Part shown: positions 53,080 to 61,631 of the stretch, in pieces
How positions within the stretch are numbered: position 1 is the stretch's first letter
How the letters are laid out: each line of letters begins with the position of its first letter
Origin: Clostridiales bacterium
GTDB lineage: Bacteria > Bacillota > Clostridia > Saccharofermentanales > Saccharofermentanaceae
Length of the DNA: 64,000 nucleotides
NCBI GenBank assembly: GCA_017478485.1
Contig: JAFVDI010000031.1
Span: 62,001-126,000, forward strand
Reading direction: 5' to 3'
The notes under the pieces: model-generated
Seen by the model: the letters and a program-made list of their open reading frames with translations, nothing else
What the model was told of the DNA's origin: nothing
The model's database searches: none
Position numbers and translations under genes: made by a program

Positions 53080-54099
53080 ATGAAAAAAGCAATTGCTCTG
53101 ATCGTGTCCCTGCTGCTTGCAGTCAACCTTTGCGCTGCATGTGCCAAAGCAGATACGAACTCAACGGAAACAAGCGTTGAAAGAAGCCAGACCAAAAGAG
53201 GTCAAGCAGGTCCCGGAGGCGGTCCGGGCAGAATGCATGGAGGTGGCGGTACAGATAAAACCGGCGATACGGAACTCCAAGCAATGATCTCTGGTATTGC
53301 ACCGAAATTCAAATTGTCGACTTTCGAGGATGCCGAGACCGGTACTTCACTTCAGTATTATCTTTTCGTACCCGAAGAATACGATGAGAATACAAGCTAT
53401 CCGCTTATACAGTTTATTCCCGATTCAAGCGTGGTAGGGAAAGATCCCCAGACGGTATTGACACAAGGATGGGGCGGTCTTATCTGGGCAACTGAGGCCG
53501 AACAGGCAAAACATGCTTCGTTCGTTGTAGTTCCCGTATTCACGGAGACTATCGTTGATGATAATTTCAACCACTCCGTTCAGATCGATGTTGCCGTGCG
53601 TCTGCTCAATTCATTGACCAAGACTTACAACATTGATACTAACCGTTTATACACCACAGGTCAGTCCATGGGCGGTATGACGTCTTTTTATCTCAATCTG
53701 GCATATCCTGACCTATTCGCAGCTTCACTTTTCGTCGGAAGCCAGTGGGATACGTCCATCATGAGACCGCTTGAGAGCAAATCATTTTTCTACATCGTTT
53801 CGGGAGGAGATTCCAAAGCATCAGCTGGACAATCTTCATTGATGGAGGTTTTCGAACTGGACAATGCCTCTTACAGCCATGCCACTTGGAGTGCACAAGA
53901 CGATTCCGGCATTCAGAACAGTGCGGTGCAGAAAATGCTTTTAGAGGGCAATAACGCTAATTTCATAACGTTTACCGCAGGCACGACCATTCCGGGCGGT
54001 ACAGCAACCGGCGGAGGTGCAGGCGAGCACATGACTTCGTTTGATTATGCATACAAGATCGAAGCGGTTCGTGACTGGCTGTTTGCACAACACAGTTGA
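53080..54099 (+). CDS. Esterase-like lipoprotein (alpha/beta hydrolase)
   Basis: 339 residues. Signal peptide and a lipobox ending CAAC (Cys near residue 22). A Gly-rich segment (GPGGGPGRMHGGGG, about residues 46-59) is a linker. The catalytic domain (about 80-338) is an esterase D/PHB depolymerase-type hydrolase: LQYYLFVPEEYDEN, GQSMGGMTSFYLN with the nucleophile Ser near residue 196, and GEHMTSFDYAYK carrying the His near the C-terminus. Possible roles are hydrolysis of carbohydrate esters or short acyl esters outside the cell. TATGGAGG before the ATG. Confidence 0.85.
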   Translation: MKKAIALIVSLLLAVNLCAACAKADTNSTETSVERSQTKRGQAGPGGGPGRMHGGGGTDKTGDTELQAMISGIAPKFKLSTFEDAETGTSLQYYLFVPEEYDENTSYPLIQFIPDSSVVGKDPQTVLTQGWGGLIWATEAEQAKHASFVVVPVFTETIVDDNFNHSVQIDVAVRLLNSLTKTYNIDTNRLYTTGQSMGGMTSFYLNLAYPDLFAASLFVGSQWDTSIMRPLESKSFFYIVSGGDSKASAGQSSLMEVFELDNASYSHATWSAQDDSGIQNSAVQKMLLEGNNANFITFTAGTTIPGGTATGGGAGEHMTSFDYAYKIEAVRDWLFAQHS

Positions 54100-54333
54100 T
54101 CCGCTTTATTGTGTCCTGCGTGTTAAATTCGAACCTTGTTGGTTTGTAATTCTGACACCACTGGAGTCGGATTAAAACGGCCAGAGAACCAAGCCAAGTT
54201 ATAACCATTTCCAACCCTCCAATACTCCGATCATGAGATAAGGATATTGTGAAGAGAAGGGGGATTCCAATGTGCGATTTTGGCACTGAAAAACCAGATC
54301 TTTTACCGCAAAAAGAAAAATACAAAATGCGTT

Positions 54334-54400
54334 AAAACCGCTTAAAATCAATGCTTTGAAAAAGCCGTGAAAACGGGTTTAAGCGATTTTAAGCGGTTTT
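54334..54400. repeat. Perfect 16-bp inverted repeat near tRNA-Val
   Basis: AAAACCGCTTAAAATC (54334-54349) and GATTTTAAGCGGTTTT (54385-54400) pair perfectly around a 35-base loop. A second hairpin, AAGGGGCT (54454-54461) with AGCCCCTT (54487-54494), lies between it and the 3' end of tRNA-Val. The segment 54100-54530 has no gene. This may be a relic of an element that had integrated at the tRNA gene, or the second hairpin may be a terminator. Confidence 0.5.
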
Positions 54401-54530
54401 GAAACAATTTAAGCTATTTTGTCGAAGAAGGGTTCGTGATGTAAAAATGATGTAAGGGGCTGCGCCGACAAGTCTGTCAATAGCGTAGCCCCTTGAATTC
54501 ATTACGTTTGCGCGAATGAAAAATAAAGTA

Positions 54531-54607
54531 TGGTGGATGCTACAGGACTCGAACCTGTGACCCCCTGCACGTCAAGCAGGTACTCTAGCCAGCTGAGCTA
54601 AGCATCC
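54531..54607 (-). tRNA. tRNA-Val (anticodon GAC)
   Basis: The minus strand shows a full cloverleaf: acceptor GGATGC..GCATCC with an encoded CCA, D-arm TAGCTCAGCTGGCTAGA, anticodon stem CCTGC/GCAGG with loop TTGACGT (anticodon GAC, for GUC) and T-arm with GGTTCGAGTCC. 77 bases including CCA. Read from sequence, no sign of an intron. Confidence 0.95.
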
Positions 54608-54747
54608 GTGGTCAAGCGAATAGAAGTATACATTGTTTTTCTTTTTAAGGCAAGGATAAATTCCGCCTTTTATTTAAAGGATTTATTGCGCAGTCTTCTT
54701 TAGTTTGCTAAACTCTTCCTTGATTTTAAACAGAGGGGGATCTTACC

Positions 54748-56295
54748 ATGTCTGCATCAACTATCTGCATACTGGTTACGATCTTGCTGTATCTCATAAT
54801 GATGGTTTCCATCGGAGCATATTTCAGCAGGATCAACAAGAACACTGATGACTTCTATCTCGGCGGAAGACGTTTGGGACCGCTCGTCGCTGCGATGAGT
54901 GCCGAAGCATCAGACATGAGCTCATGGCTTCTCCTGGGACTTCCGGGACTTGCTCTAGCTACAGGACTTGCAGAAGCATCCTGGACAGCTATCGGACTTG
55001 CAGTCGGAACATACCTTAACTGGCTTTTCGTTGCAAAGAGGCTTCGTGTTTACACACAGAAGATCGATGCCGTTACCATTCCGGACTTCTTTTCCAAGAG
55101 ATTCGGTGACGACAAGCACATTCTTACAATGCTTTCGGCTCTCATCATCGTAATATTCTTCGTTCCCTATACCGCTTCCGGATTTGCCGCATGCGGAAAG
55201 CTTTTCTCTACGATGTTCGGAATGGACTACGTTCAGACGATGCTTATCTCAGCTGCAGTTATCGTTCTTTACTGCACGCTCGGCGGATTCCTCGCGGCTT
55301 CCACGACCGACTTTGTCCAGAGCGTCATCATGACGGTCGCTCTCGTTGTCGTTCTCGGATTTGCAGAAGGCGTAACAAACGGCTTTGGCAATGTCTTTGC
55401 GAACGTTAAGAGCTTCGACGGATACCTTGACATCTTCAAGGGATGCAACGTTGAGACAGGCGCTGTCGGAAGCTACGGAGCGCTCCCCATCGCTTCAACT
55501 CTTGCGTGGGGCCTCGGTTATTTCGGTATGCCGCATATACTTCTGAGATTCATGGCTATCGATGACAAGAAGAAGATCAAGCTTTCAAGACGTGTTGCTT
55601 CCGTCTGGGTAGTCATCTCAATGGGCGTTGCCATCCTTATCGGTGTTGCCGGCTACTCTCTCATGAAGAACGGAATCGTTCCTCATTATGCAAGCAACTC
55701 TGAAGCTGAGTCCGTCGTAATCGATATCGCAAAGGTCATCGCTTCACACGGATATATCCCTGCAGTAGTCGGCGGTATCATCCTCGCGGGCATTCTTGCT
55801 TCTACGATGTCTACATCTGACTCGCAGCTTCTCTGCGCAGCTTCTGCTGTTTCCCAGAACATCCTTTCTGAAGTTTTCCATATCAAGCTTTCCGAAAAGG
55901 CTTCATTCGCGGTTGCAAGGATCGCGGTTATCATCATTTCCGGTATTGCCGTTATCTTCGCGCTCAACCCTGATTCTTCCGTATTCAGGATCGTCTCATT
56001 CGCATGGGGCGGATTCGGTGCAACTTTCGGACCTGCTGTCCTTCTTGCGCTCTTCTGGAAGAGATCAAACAAGTGGGGTATCTTTGCAGGCATGCTCGGT
56101 GGCGCTGCCATGATCTTCATCTGGAAGTTCATCATCCGCGTACAGTTCGCAGACACATGGCTCAATATCTATGAGCTCCTGCCTGCGTTCATCTTCAACC
56201 TCGTTCTCGCAGTCATCGTCTCGCTCGCGACCAAGGCTCCTTCAAAGGAAGTCACGGATACATTCGAGCAGGTAAAGGTTGACGAGAAAGCCTGA
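54748..56295 (+). CDS. putP: Sodium/proline symporter
   Basis: 515 residues with about 13 transmembrane helices. FYLGGRRLGPLVAAMSAEASDMSSWLLLGLPG (here read as separate parts FYLGGRRLGP and SAEASDMSSWLLLGLPG) is the PutP start, including the Na+-site Ser and Asp. LGYFGMPHILLRFMA lies near residue 255 and the later STMSTSDSQLL provides the second Na+ site. It takes up proline with sodium in the membrane. GAGGGGGATC precedes the ATG; a terminator follows. The long minus-strand frame over its 3' half is a shadow. Confidence 0.93.
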   Translation: MSASTICILVTILLYLIMMVSIGAYFSRINKNTDDFYLGGRRLGPLVAAMSAEASDMSSWLLLGLPGLALATGLAEASWTAIGLAVGTYLNWLFVAKRLRVYTQKIDAVTIPDFFSKRFGDDKHILTMLSALIIVIFFVPYTASGFAACGKLFSTMFGMDYVQTMLISAAVIVLYCTLGGFLAASTTDFVQSVIMTVALVVVLGFAEGVTNGFGNVFANVKSFDGYLDIFKGCNVETGAVGSYGALPIASTLAWGLGYFGMPHILLRFMAIDDKKKIKLSRRVASVWVVISMGVAILIGVAGYSLMKNGIVPHYASNSEAESVVIDIAKVIASHGYIPAVVGGIILAGILASTMSTSDSQLLCAASAVSQNILSEVFHIKLSEKASFAVARIAVIIISGIAVIFALNPDSSVFRIVSFAWGGFGATFGPAVLLALFWKRSNKWGIFAGMLGGAAMIFIWKFIIRVQFADTWLNIYELLPAFIFNLVLAVIVSLATKAPSKEVTDTFEQVKVDEKA

Positions 56296-56318
56296 TCTTA
56301 TACTGATCTTTCAAAGGG

Positions 56319-56348
56319 GGCCGGGCTTTGATGTCCGGCCTCTTTTTT
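56319..56348 (+). terminator. Terminator after putP
   Basis: GGCCGG and CCGGCC arms with a 10-base loop, followed by TCTTTTTT. Good intrinsic terminator. Confidence 0.9.
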
Positions 56349-56595
56349 ATGTCTGAGGTCCGGTCCTCTGTTAAGTCCCCAGTAGCTATAACGGTATCAC
56401 TTTTGTGCAGAACGGCTAACGAAATGGATAATCAGGCGGAAATTGGCTTGTTATTAGCTGTTTTGGTATCCGTTTCGGTCAAAACTGCTACAGAAACGGC
56501 TAATGGACAGGTAGGAATCCTGTGTTGCAGAATTGACCGTAGTCTGTATTGAATTTATAATTGATATATCTATTTTATAAGGGAGGTAGATAACT
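56349..56595. other. Gene-free stretch upstream of the zinc-ribbon gene
   Basis: About 247 bases with no gene I can support. AACGGCTAACG (near 56411) and AACGGCTAATG (near 56502) are partial direct repeats. AGGGAGGT before the ATG at 56596 is a strong ribosome-binding site. No promoter pair was clear; TATAATTGATATATC near 56555 is a loose -10 candidate. Confidence 0.4.
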
Positions 56596-57177
56596 ATGTT
56601 TTGTCCTAATTGTGGTACAGAATGCGCTGACAGATCAAACTTCTGCATGAAGTGCGGTTTTAATTTCAACGCAGGCGCACCTGCTGCAGCTGCAGCACAG
56701 CCCGCTGCCCAGCCTGCGATGGGACCCGTTCCCGGAGGCCCGCCGCCGGTGATCGACGGAAGACCGTGGATCCAGAACAGCGGTGTGGTAAATCCTTATC
56801 CTGTTCCGGGTTACGACCAGTACAATCCTAAGTTCCACTGCAGATGCGAATACTGCTATTTCGAGTTCGATTACCATACATACGACTTAGGTCACCGTGC
56901 GTGGTATCCGCATGGCTTCGTTTACTGCCCTCGCTGCAAGAAGCCTCTTCGTCACCGCCTCGAATATGAGGTGATCAACAACCCCGTTTATGCTCAGCAG
57001 TATAATCAGGCCGTACCTGTTGCGGCACCTGCACCCGTGGCAGCGCCCGTTGCGCCTGCACCTGCACCGGCACCTGTGGCAGCGCCCGTTGCGCCTGCAG
57101 CTCCGGCCGCAGATAAATCCGATGACGACGATGCAGCAGCATCAGCCGCAGCAACAACCACCAGCGTAACCACCTGA
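56596..57177 (+). CDS. Double zinc-ribbon protein with Pro/Ala-rich regions
   Basis: 193 residues. The N-terminal zinc ribbon has MFCPNCGTECADRSNFCMKCG (here noted as CPNCG then CMKCG). A Pro/Ala-rich linker follows (AAAAQPAAQPAMGPVPGGPP). A second, HCRCEYC..CPRCKKPL, lies near residues 75-117, with aromatic residues between. The end is a low-complexity Pro/Ala/Val section (about 140-185) and an acidic Ser/Ala tail. No membrane segment. Function unknown; possibly protein interaction. Terminator follows. Confidence 0.75.
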   Translation: MFCPNCGTECADRSNFCMKCGFNFNAGAPAAAAAQPAAQPAMGPVPGGPPPVIDGRPWIQNSGVVNPYPVPGYDQYNPKFHCRCEYCYFEFDYHTYDLGHRAWYPHGFVYCPRCKKPLRHRLEYEVINNPVYAQQYNQAVPVAAPAPVAAPVAPAPAPAPVAAPVAPAAPAADKSDDDDAAASAAATTTSVTT

Positions 57178-57206
57178 GTGTGACGATTACAATAACTTAA
57201 AGAAAG

Positions 57207-57234
57207 CCGCCGGTCTTCAAAGCCGGCGGTTTTT
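57207..57234 (+). terminator. Terminator between zinc-ribbon gene and prfA
   Basis: CCGCCGG and CCGGCGG arms with a 9-base loop, then TTTTT. Located 20 bases before the prfA ATG, so prfA must have an own promoter close by. Confidence 0.88.
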
Positions 57235-57253
57235 GTGTTACCTTTTATGCGTT

Positions 57254-58342
57254 ATGGCTATAGACAGAAGTAAGACAGATCTCATTAAGGCTAAATACGA
57301 GGAGCTCACCGGTACGATGAGCGATCCTTCGGTTGCCGCAAATCATGAAGAATACATGAAGTATTCCAAGGAACTTGGTGCGATAGAGCCTCAGTACCGC
57401 GCGATCCTTGCATATGAAGCCTGCGAAAAGGAGATAGAAGAACTCCTTGCCATCCTTGAAGGGGATGCAGGCGCAGATGATGAGATGCGTGAGTTTGCAA
57501 ATGCGGAGCTTTCCGAGAACAAGGCTAAGATCGAAGTCCTCGAAAAGGAGCTCCTGCTTCTCATGGCTCCCGGCGATCCCAGGGACAACAGGTCTGTCAT
57601 CATGGAGATAAGGGGCGGCGCAGGCGGCGAGGAATCGGCGCTTTTCGCAGGCGACCTTTTCAAGATGTACAGAGGATATGCCGCATTAAAAGGTTATGAA
57701 GTCAGCATAGTTGATTCCAGCCCGACGGAACTTGGAGGCTATAAGGAGATCATATTCTCGGTTGAAGGCAACAGGGCATTTAGCCGTCTTAAGTTCGAGA
57801 GCGGCGTTCACCGCGTTCAGCGCGTTCCGGTGACGGAATCCGGCGGAAGGATACATACTTCGACCGCAACGGTTGCCGTGCTTCCCGAAGCTGATCCCAC
57901 TGATGTAGTGATCAATCCCAAGGACTTAAGGATCGACCTTTTCAGATCTTCAGGCGCAGGCGGACAGCACATCAACAAGACGACTTCCGCGATAAGGATC
58001 ACGCATATTCCGACAGGCATAGTCGTCACTTGCCAGGACGAGCGAAGCCAGTTCCAGAACAAGGCTAAGGCCATGGCAGTGCTTCAGAGCCGCCTCTGGG
58101 CAATGGCCAGAGAATCAGACAGCAATGCCGAAAATGATGCCCGCCGTTCACAGGTCGGAACTGGTGACAGATCGGAAAGAATAAGAACATATAATTACCA
58201 TCAGGGGCGTGTCACGGACCACAGGATAGGACTTACGCTCTACCGATTGAACGATATCCTCGCGGGTGACCTTGATGAGATAGTAGATGCATTGACTTTG
58301 GCACAGGCAGCTGATGATGCAGTGAAGACAGGTGAAGAATAA
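57254..58342 (+). CDS. prfA: Peptide chain release factor 1
   Basis: 362 residues from ATG 57254. The GGQ motif in RSSGAGGQHINKTTSAIR (near 230) and HRVQRVPVTESGGRIHTS are diagnostic. It releases peptides at UAA and UAG codons. The anticodon-like PxT element lies within HRVQRVPVTESGG. No ribosome-binding site is visible between the terminator at 57229 and the ATG, so the start may be leaderless or use another signal. It is not followed by prmC; instead its stop overlaps the Sua5 fusion gene by one base. Confidence 0.93.
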   Translation: MAIDRSKTDLIKAKYEELTGTMSDPSVAANHEEYMKYSKELGAIEPQYRAILAYEACEKEIEELLAILEGDAGADDEMREFANAELSENKAKIEVLEKELLLLMAPGDPRDNRSVIMEIRGGAGGEESALFAGDLFKMYRGYAALKGYEVSIVDSSPTELGGYKEIIFSVEGNRAFSRLKFESGVHRVQRVPVTESGGRIHTSTATVAVLPEADPTDVVINPKDLRIDLFRSSGAGGQHINKTTSAIRITHIPTGIVVTCQDERSQFQNKAKAMAVLQSRLWAMARESDSNAENDARRSQVGTGDRSERIRTYNYHQGRVTDHRIGLTLYRLNDILAGDLDEIVDALTLAQAADDAVKTGEE

Positions 58343-60135
58343 TGGAACGTAAAAAGATATATGAAGAGACAAAGCTGATAAAGGGCAGTGATAAGGACGG
58401 CATAAAGGACTGCGCCGCACACCTTGCTTCAGGCGAGGTCGTCGCATTCCCCACAGAGACCGTATACGGACTTGGCGCCAATGCTTTTGATGCAGAGGCC
58501 GTAGGCAGGATCTTTGCGGCAAAGGGCCGTCCATCGGATAATCCCCTGATCTGTCATGTCGGCGATAAGGCGCTGATCAAGGATATCGTTTCGGAGATCA
58601 GCCCGCTTGCGCAGAAACTCATTGACGCATTCATGCCGGGACCCATTACGGTCATCATGAAAAAGGCTGACGCCATTCCTTCTGAAGTTACTGCAGGTCT
58701 GGGAACAGTCGGTGTAAGGATGCCTTCGGATCCTGTGGCAAACGAGTTCCTCAAAGCCTGCAACGTTCCTGTCGCAGCGCCTTCTGCAAACCTTTCGGGC
58801 ACGCCTTCTCCCACGAATGCGAGATCAGTCATGGAAGACATGGAAGGCTATGTCTATGCCGTTATCGACGGCGGCGATTCTGTTTTCGGTATCGAGTCCA
58901 CGGTAGTCGATGCTACAGGCGAAAAGCCTGTCATATTGAGACCGGGCGCCGTTACAAAGGCTGACATCGAAGCCTGTGCGAACGGCGATGCCGCATATGC
59001 CGGCACACTTGAAGCGGGGCAGACACCGATGGCTCCCGGAATGAAATACCGTCACTATGCTCCGTTTGCCAACGTTGAGATCATGGATATGCCCAAGGGC
59101 GCAAAGCTTATCGGCGATGAAGCAGACGATGCGGCTCCTTCGGAGGTCAAAAAGCCTGATTTTGCTGAGATGAGCGAGGATGACAGACAGGCTCTGGTCG
59201 ATATTGCATCACCTTTCATCCACAGGGAAAAGGAGCTCCTCAAGGCAAATCCTTTTGCACGCGTAGGCGTTTTTGCGGGTGTTGAAGTAAAGGCACTGTA
59301 CGAAAAGCTGGGCGACAAGATCCTTCTTGCACATACGGAGTTCTATGAATACGGCAATGCTCTTGATGTAAGGGCTGCGGCTCATTCGCTTTTCGAGGGA
59401 TTGAGGCATCTGGACAGCCAGGAGGTCGACGTGATCCTTGCACAGGGACTTACGGGCGGCGGAATGGCAACCGCATATATGAACAGGCTCGGAAAAGCAG
59501 CAGGGAAGAAGGGCGAACTCCTTCCCGGAATGCCCAAGCCTGAGCGTCCCGCGCGCGCTGAACTGCCGCTCGAGGCATTTAAGGATACTTACACGGCGCA
59601 GATACTTTTCGCGGACGATGACAACACATGCCTTTCACAGGCCTGCGAAGCGATAATGACGGGTCTTATCGAAAAGAACGCCCCTTTCGACATGCTGGTT
59701 TCCCGCGACATCGGATGCGAGATCTACTGCGAATCCGCAGGCATCACCGCTTCAGACGGCGCTTCATGTGACCCCGGAATGATAAAGGCGGTATCTGAAG
59801 TGACCGGAAGGAACATTTCCCACTGCCGTTCGACAAGGATAGACCCTGCGCTCTACGACGGTTCCGATCTCATAATCACGGTCCGTGACGAGCACGCATT
59901 CGAGATAATAAAGGCATTTCCCCAGATAAAGGATAAGGTTTATTCTTTGTCTTCTTTTGCCGCTTCGTGCGGTCTCGTTTTCAAGGATCTGGGAGGAAGG
60001 ACTGTTTCCATATCGATCCCCGATCCCAGAGGAGAGAACGAGGCCACGTATCTGCATACGGTAAAGGCCATCAAGGCGTGGCTCGAGATGCTCTTCCCGT
60101 ATCTCATAAAATCTCTCGGAGCTGAAAGAGCCTGA
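58342..60135 (+). CDS. tsaC: Threonylcarbamoyl-AMP synthase (Sua5) fused to a degenerate LMW-phosphatase-like domain
   Basis: 597 residues, much longer than the roughly 340 of Sua5. Domain 1 (about 1-215) is the YrdC/TsaC fold: FPTETVYGLGANAFDAEAVG, KGRPSDNPLICHV, SANLSGTPSPTNA and VILRPG. The linker APGMKYRHYAP (near 234) leads to the Sua5 domain (about 255-395). Residues 416-597 match low-molecular-weight tyrosine/arginine phosphatases: ILFADDDNTCLSQ against ILFVCTGNTCRSP, plus CESAGITASDG and DPRGEN. The catalytic Cys is Asp425 and the Arg is Leu431, so this domain should be inactive. It makes TC-AMP for t6A. ATG overlaps the prfA stop. Confidence 0.88.
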   Translation: MERKKIYEETKLIKGSDKDGIKDCAAHLASGEVVAFPTETVYGLGANAFDAEAVGRIFAAKGRPSDNPLICHVGDKALIKDIVSEISPLAQKLIDAFMPGPITVIMKKADAIPSEVTAGLGTVGVRMPSDPVANEFLKACNVPVAAPSANLSGTPSPTNARSVMEDMEGYVYAVIDGGDSVFGIESTVVDATGEKPVILRPGAVTKADIEACANGDAAYAGTLEAGQTPMAPGMKYRHYAPFANVEIMDMPKGAKLIGDEADDAAPSEVKKPDFAEMSEDDRQALVDIASPFIHREKELLKANPFARVGVFAGVEVKALYEKLGDKILLAHTEFYEYGNALDVRAAAHSLFEGLRHLDSQEVDVILAQGLTGGGMATAYMNRLGKAAGKKGELLPGMPKPERPARAELPLEAFKDTYTAQILFADDDNTCLSQACEAIMTGLIEKNAPFDMLVSRDIGCEIYCESAGITASDGASCDPGMIKAVSEVTGRNISHCRSTRIDPALYDGSDLIITVRDEHAFEIIKAFPQIKDKVYSLSSFAASCGLVFKDLGGRTVSISIPDPRGENEATYLHTVKAIKAWLEMLFPYLIKSLGAERA

Positions 60136-60321
60136 AATAAAGGGCTTCGGCAGTCTCATCAGTCCCGCCGGTCCCGACTTTTCCCGAAAAGTCTCATTTT
60201 AGGGGCCTAAAATCAAAATGTCCGCAAATCATGGTGTCTTTTTGCCGGCAGGCAATGTAAAATTACTCATGTTAGGTTTTAGGACATGACGCGGACAAAT
60301 GAGTAGCTTGGCAGATTTCGC
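60136..60321. other. Gene-free stretch before the rpsF promoter
   Basis: About 186 bases with no gene. ATGTCCGC (near 60217) and GCGGACAAAT (near 60292) could pair around a long loop. No clear intrinsic terminator for the Sua5 gene was found. Confidence 0.35.
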
Positions 60322-60401
60322 TTGACGAATAATTGCCTGCTGTGATATTCTTCTCAATGCTGCATAAATATCAGCAGCATCCTTGTCCGGTTTAACCGGA
60401 C
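60322..60401 (+). promoter_or_regulatory. rpsF operon promoter and leader hairpin
   Basis: TTGACG (60322-60327) and TATTCT (60346-60351) with spacing 18 and an extended TGA in front of the -10. In the leader GTCCGG (60385-60390) and CCGGAC (60396-60401) make a hairpin, followed by CGAATAGTCC and the ribosome-binding site. The position and CCG-containing hairpin resemble the S6-S18 autoregulatory leader known in other bacteria. Confidence 0.65.
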
Positions 60402-60428
60402 CGAATAGTCCAGAAGGAGGTGAATAAA

Positions 60429-60716
60429 ATGGCAAACAATTATCGTTTGATCACAGTCCTCAATGCATCTTTAGGTGATGAGGCACTTGCTTCTCTTACT
60501 GACTCCGTCAAGGCAAAGCTCGAATCAGGCGCAACGATCAAGTCTTTCGACATCGTTGGCACCAAGGAGCTCGCTTATGAGATCGAAGGCCAGAAGAGCG
60601 GTAATTATGTTCAGGCGTATTTTTCTGCCGAGAGCGATTTCCCTAAGGAACTTGAGCGTGTTCTCAAGATCACAGACGGCGTACTTCGTTTTCTCATTGT
60701 CAGCGTCGGTGAGTGA
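60429..60716 (+). CDS. rpsF: 30S ribosomal protein S6
   Basis: 95 residues from ATG 60429, behind AAGGAGGTG. NNYRLITVLNASLGDEALAS and the KRL-less core GTKELAYEIEGQKSGNYVQ show the S6 fold. It binds 16S rRNA in the central domain with S18. First of rpsF-ssb-rpsR. A GTG in frame at 60420 is less likely, as it overlaps the ribosome-binding site. Confidence 0.95.
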   Translation: MANNYRLITVLNASLGDEALASLTDSVKAKLESGATIKSFDIVGTKELAYEIEGQKSGNYVQAYFSAESDFPKELERVLKITDGVLRFLIVSVGE

Positions 60717-60745
60717 TCACTGCGCAGCAGAGAAAGGCAAGAAAG

Positions 60746-61252
60746 ATGAACAAAGTAGAATTGGTAGGAAGACTTACCAAAGATCCCGAAGTAAAGCTTA
60801 CTTCGAACCAGACCCAGTTCTGTAACTTCACAGTGGCGGTCGACCGCCGCTTCAAGGACAGCAACGGCCAGAGACAGGCTGATTTCATCAGCTGCGTCGC
60901 CTGGAGACAGACAGCTGCCTTCATCCAGAAGTATTTCCGCAAGGGAAGCAGGATTGGATTAGTCGGCAGCATCCAGACCCGCAATTACGAGGATCAGAAC
61001 GGCCAGAAGCGTTATATCACCGAAGTAGTGGTAGATGAAGCTGAGTTCGTTGAATCCGGTAACGGCCAGGGCGGAGAACAGGCATATCACGAAGCACCTG
61101 CAGCAAGACCTGCACCGGCTCCGTCATTTGCACCCCCTCCGGCAGGTTCCGCGGCATCCGATGCGCCTCTCGCACCCAGGACTCCGATCGAACCGAGCGG
61201 AGACCCCGGATTCGGTCCCGGCGATCAGGTAGATCTTCCGTTTGAGATTTAA
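60746..61252 (+). CDS. ssb: Single-stranded DNA-binding protein
   Basis: 168 residues from ATG 60746, preceded by AGAAAGGCAAG. The OB fold has NKVELVGRLTKDPEVKLTSN, FTVAVDRRFKD and the FISCVAWRQTAAFIQKYFRK section. A Pro/Ala-rich linker (about 105-150) is followed by the acidic tip DQVDLPFEI, the protein-interaction tail; most homologues end in DDDIPF, so this is a variant with two residues after PF. Standard location between rpsF and rpsR. Confidence 0.95.
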   Translation: MNKVELVGRLTKDPEVKLTSNQTQFCNFTVAVDRRFKDSNGQRQADFISCVAWRQTAAFIQKYFRKGSRIGLVGSIQTRNYEDQNGQKRYITEVVVDEAEFVESGNGQGGEQAYHEAPAARPAPAPSFAPPPAGSAASDAPLAPRTPIEPSGDPGFGPGDQVDLPFEI

Positions 61253-61274
61253 TTTGTGAAGGAGATCACACAAA

Positions 61275-61547
61275 ATGGCAGAAAACAGAGCACCTAAGGC
61301 CGGTGGAAAAGATTTTGCCGGCGGAATGAGGCAGAGACGTACACGCAGGAAGGTCTGCACGTTCTGCGCTAATAAGGTCGAGAGCATTGATTTTATGGAT
61401 GATGTACTCCTCAAGAAGTACATCTCTGAGTCCGGCAAGATTCTCCCTAAGAGAATGACCGGTACATGCGCTATCCACCAGCGTGAGCTTACAACTGCGA
61501 TCAAGCGCGCTCGCCAGATCGCACTGCTCCCTTACACAGCGCAGTAA
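61275..61547 (+). CDS. rpsR: 30S ribosomal protein S18
   Basis: 90 residues. [24 protein letters not shown] start (here [15 protein letters not shown]) with two Cys, then [19 protein letters not shown] and [20 protein letters not shown], the S18 core. The Cys pattern CxxC..C suggests a zinc-binding form. GAAGGAGATC precedes the ATG. Confidence 0.95.
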   Translation: MAENRAPKAGGKDFAGGMRQRRTRRKVCTFCANKVESIDFMDDVLLKKYISESGKILPKRMTGTCAIHQRELTTAIKRARQIALLPYTAQ

Positions 61548-61569
61548 TCGCGGCCTTTACGGCTTGAAC

Positions 61570-61625
61570 GTATCGGACGCTACCTGCCGGCAGCGATGAC
61601 CGATACGGTTTCAACAGAATTTTTT
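61570..61625 (+). terminator. Terminator of the rpsF-ssb-rpsR operon
   Basis: CGTATCGG and CCGATACG arms (core 61570-61576 with 61600-61606), extended by TTGAA/TTCAA, then AGAATTTTTT. Long hairpin with an inner CTGCCGGCAG. Confidence 0.75.
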
Positions 61626-61631
61626 AAGGAC

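Noticed and set aside
54400..54456. Tail of a prophage or ICE integrase near tRNA-Val
   Set aside because: A frame ending DVKMM resembles some integrase ends, but only about 20 codons are open and upstream stops intervene, which is too weak.
56400..56530. Degenerate AACGGCTAA repeats as a CRISPR or iteron array
   Set aside because: Only two to three imperfect copies with irregular spacing; no array structure.
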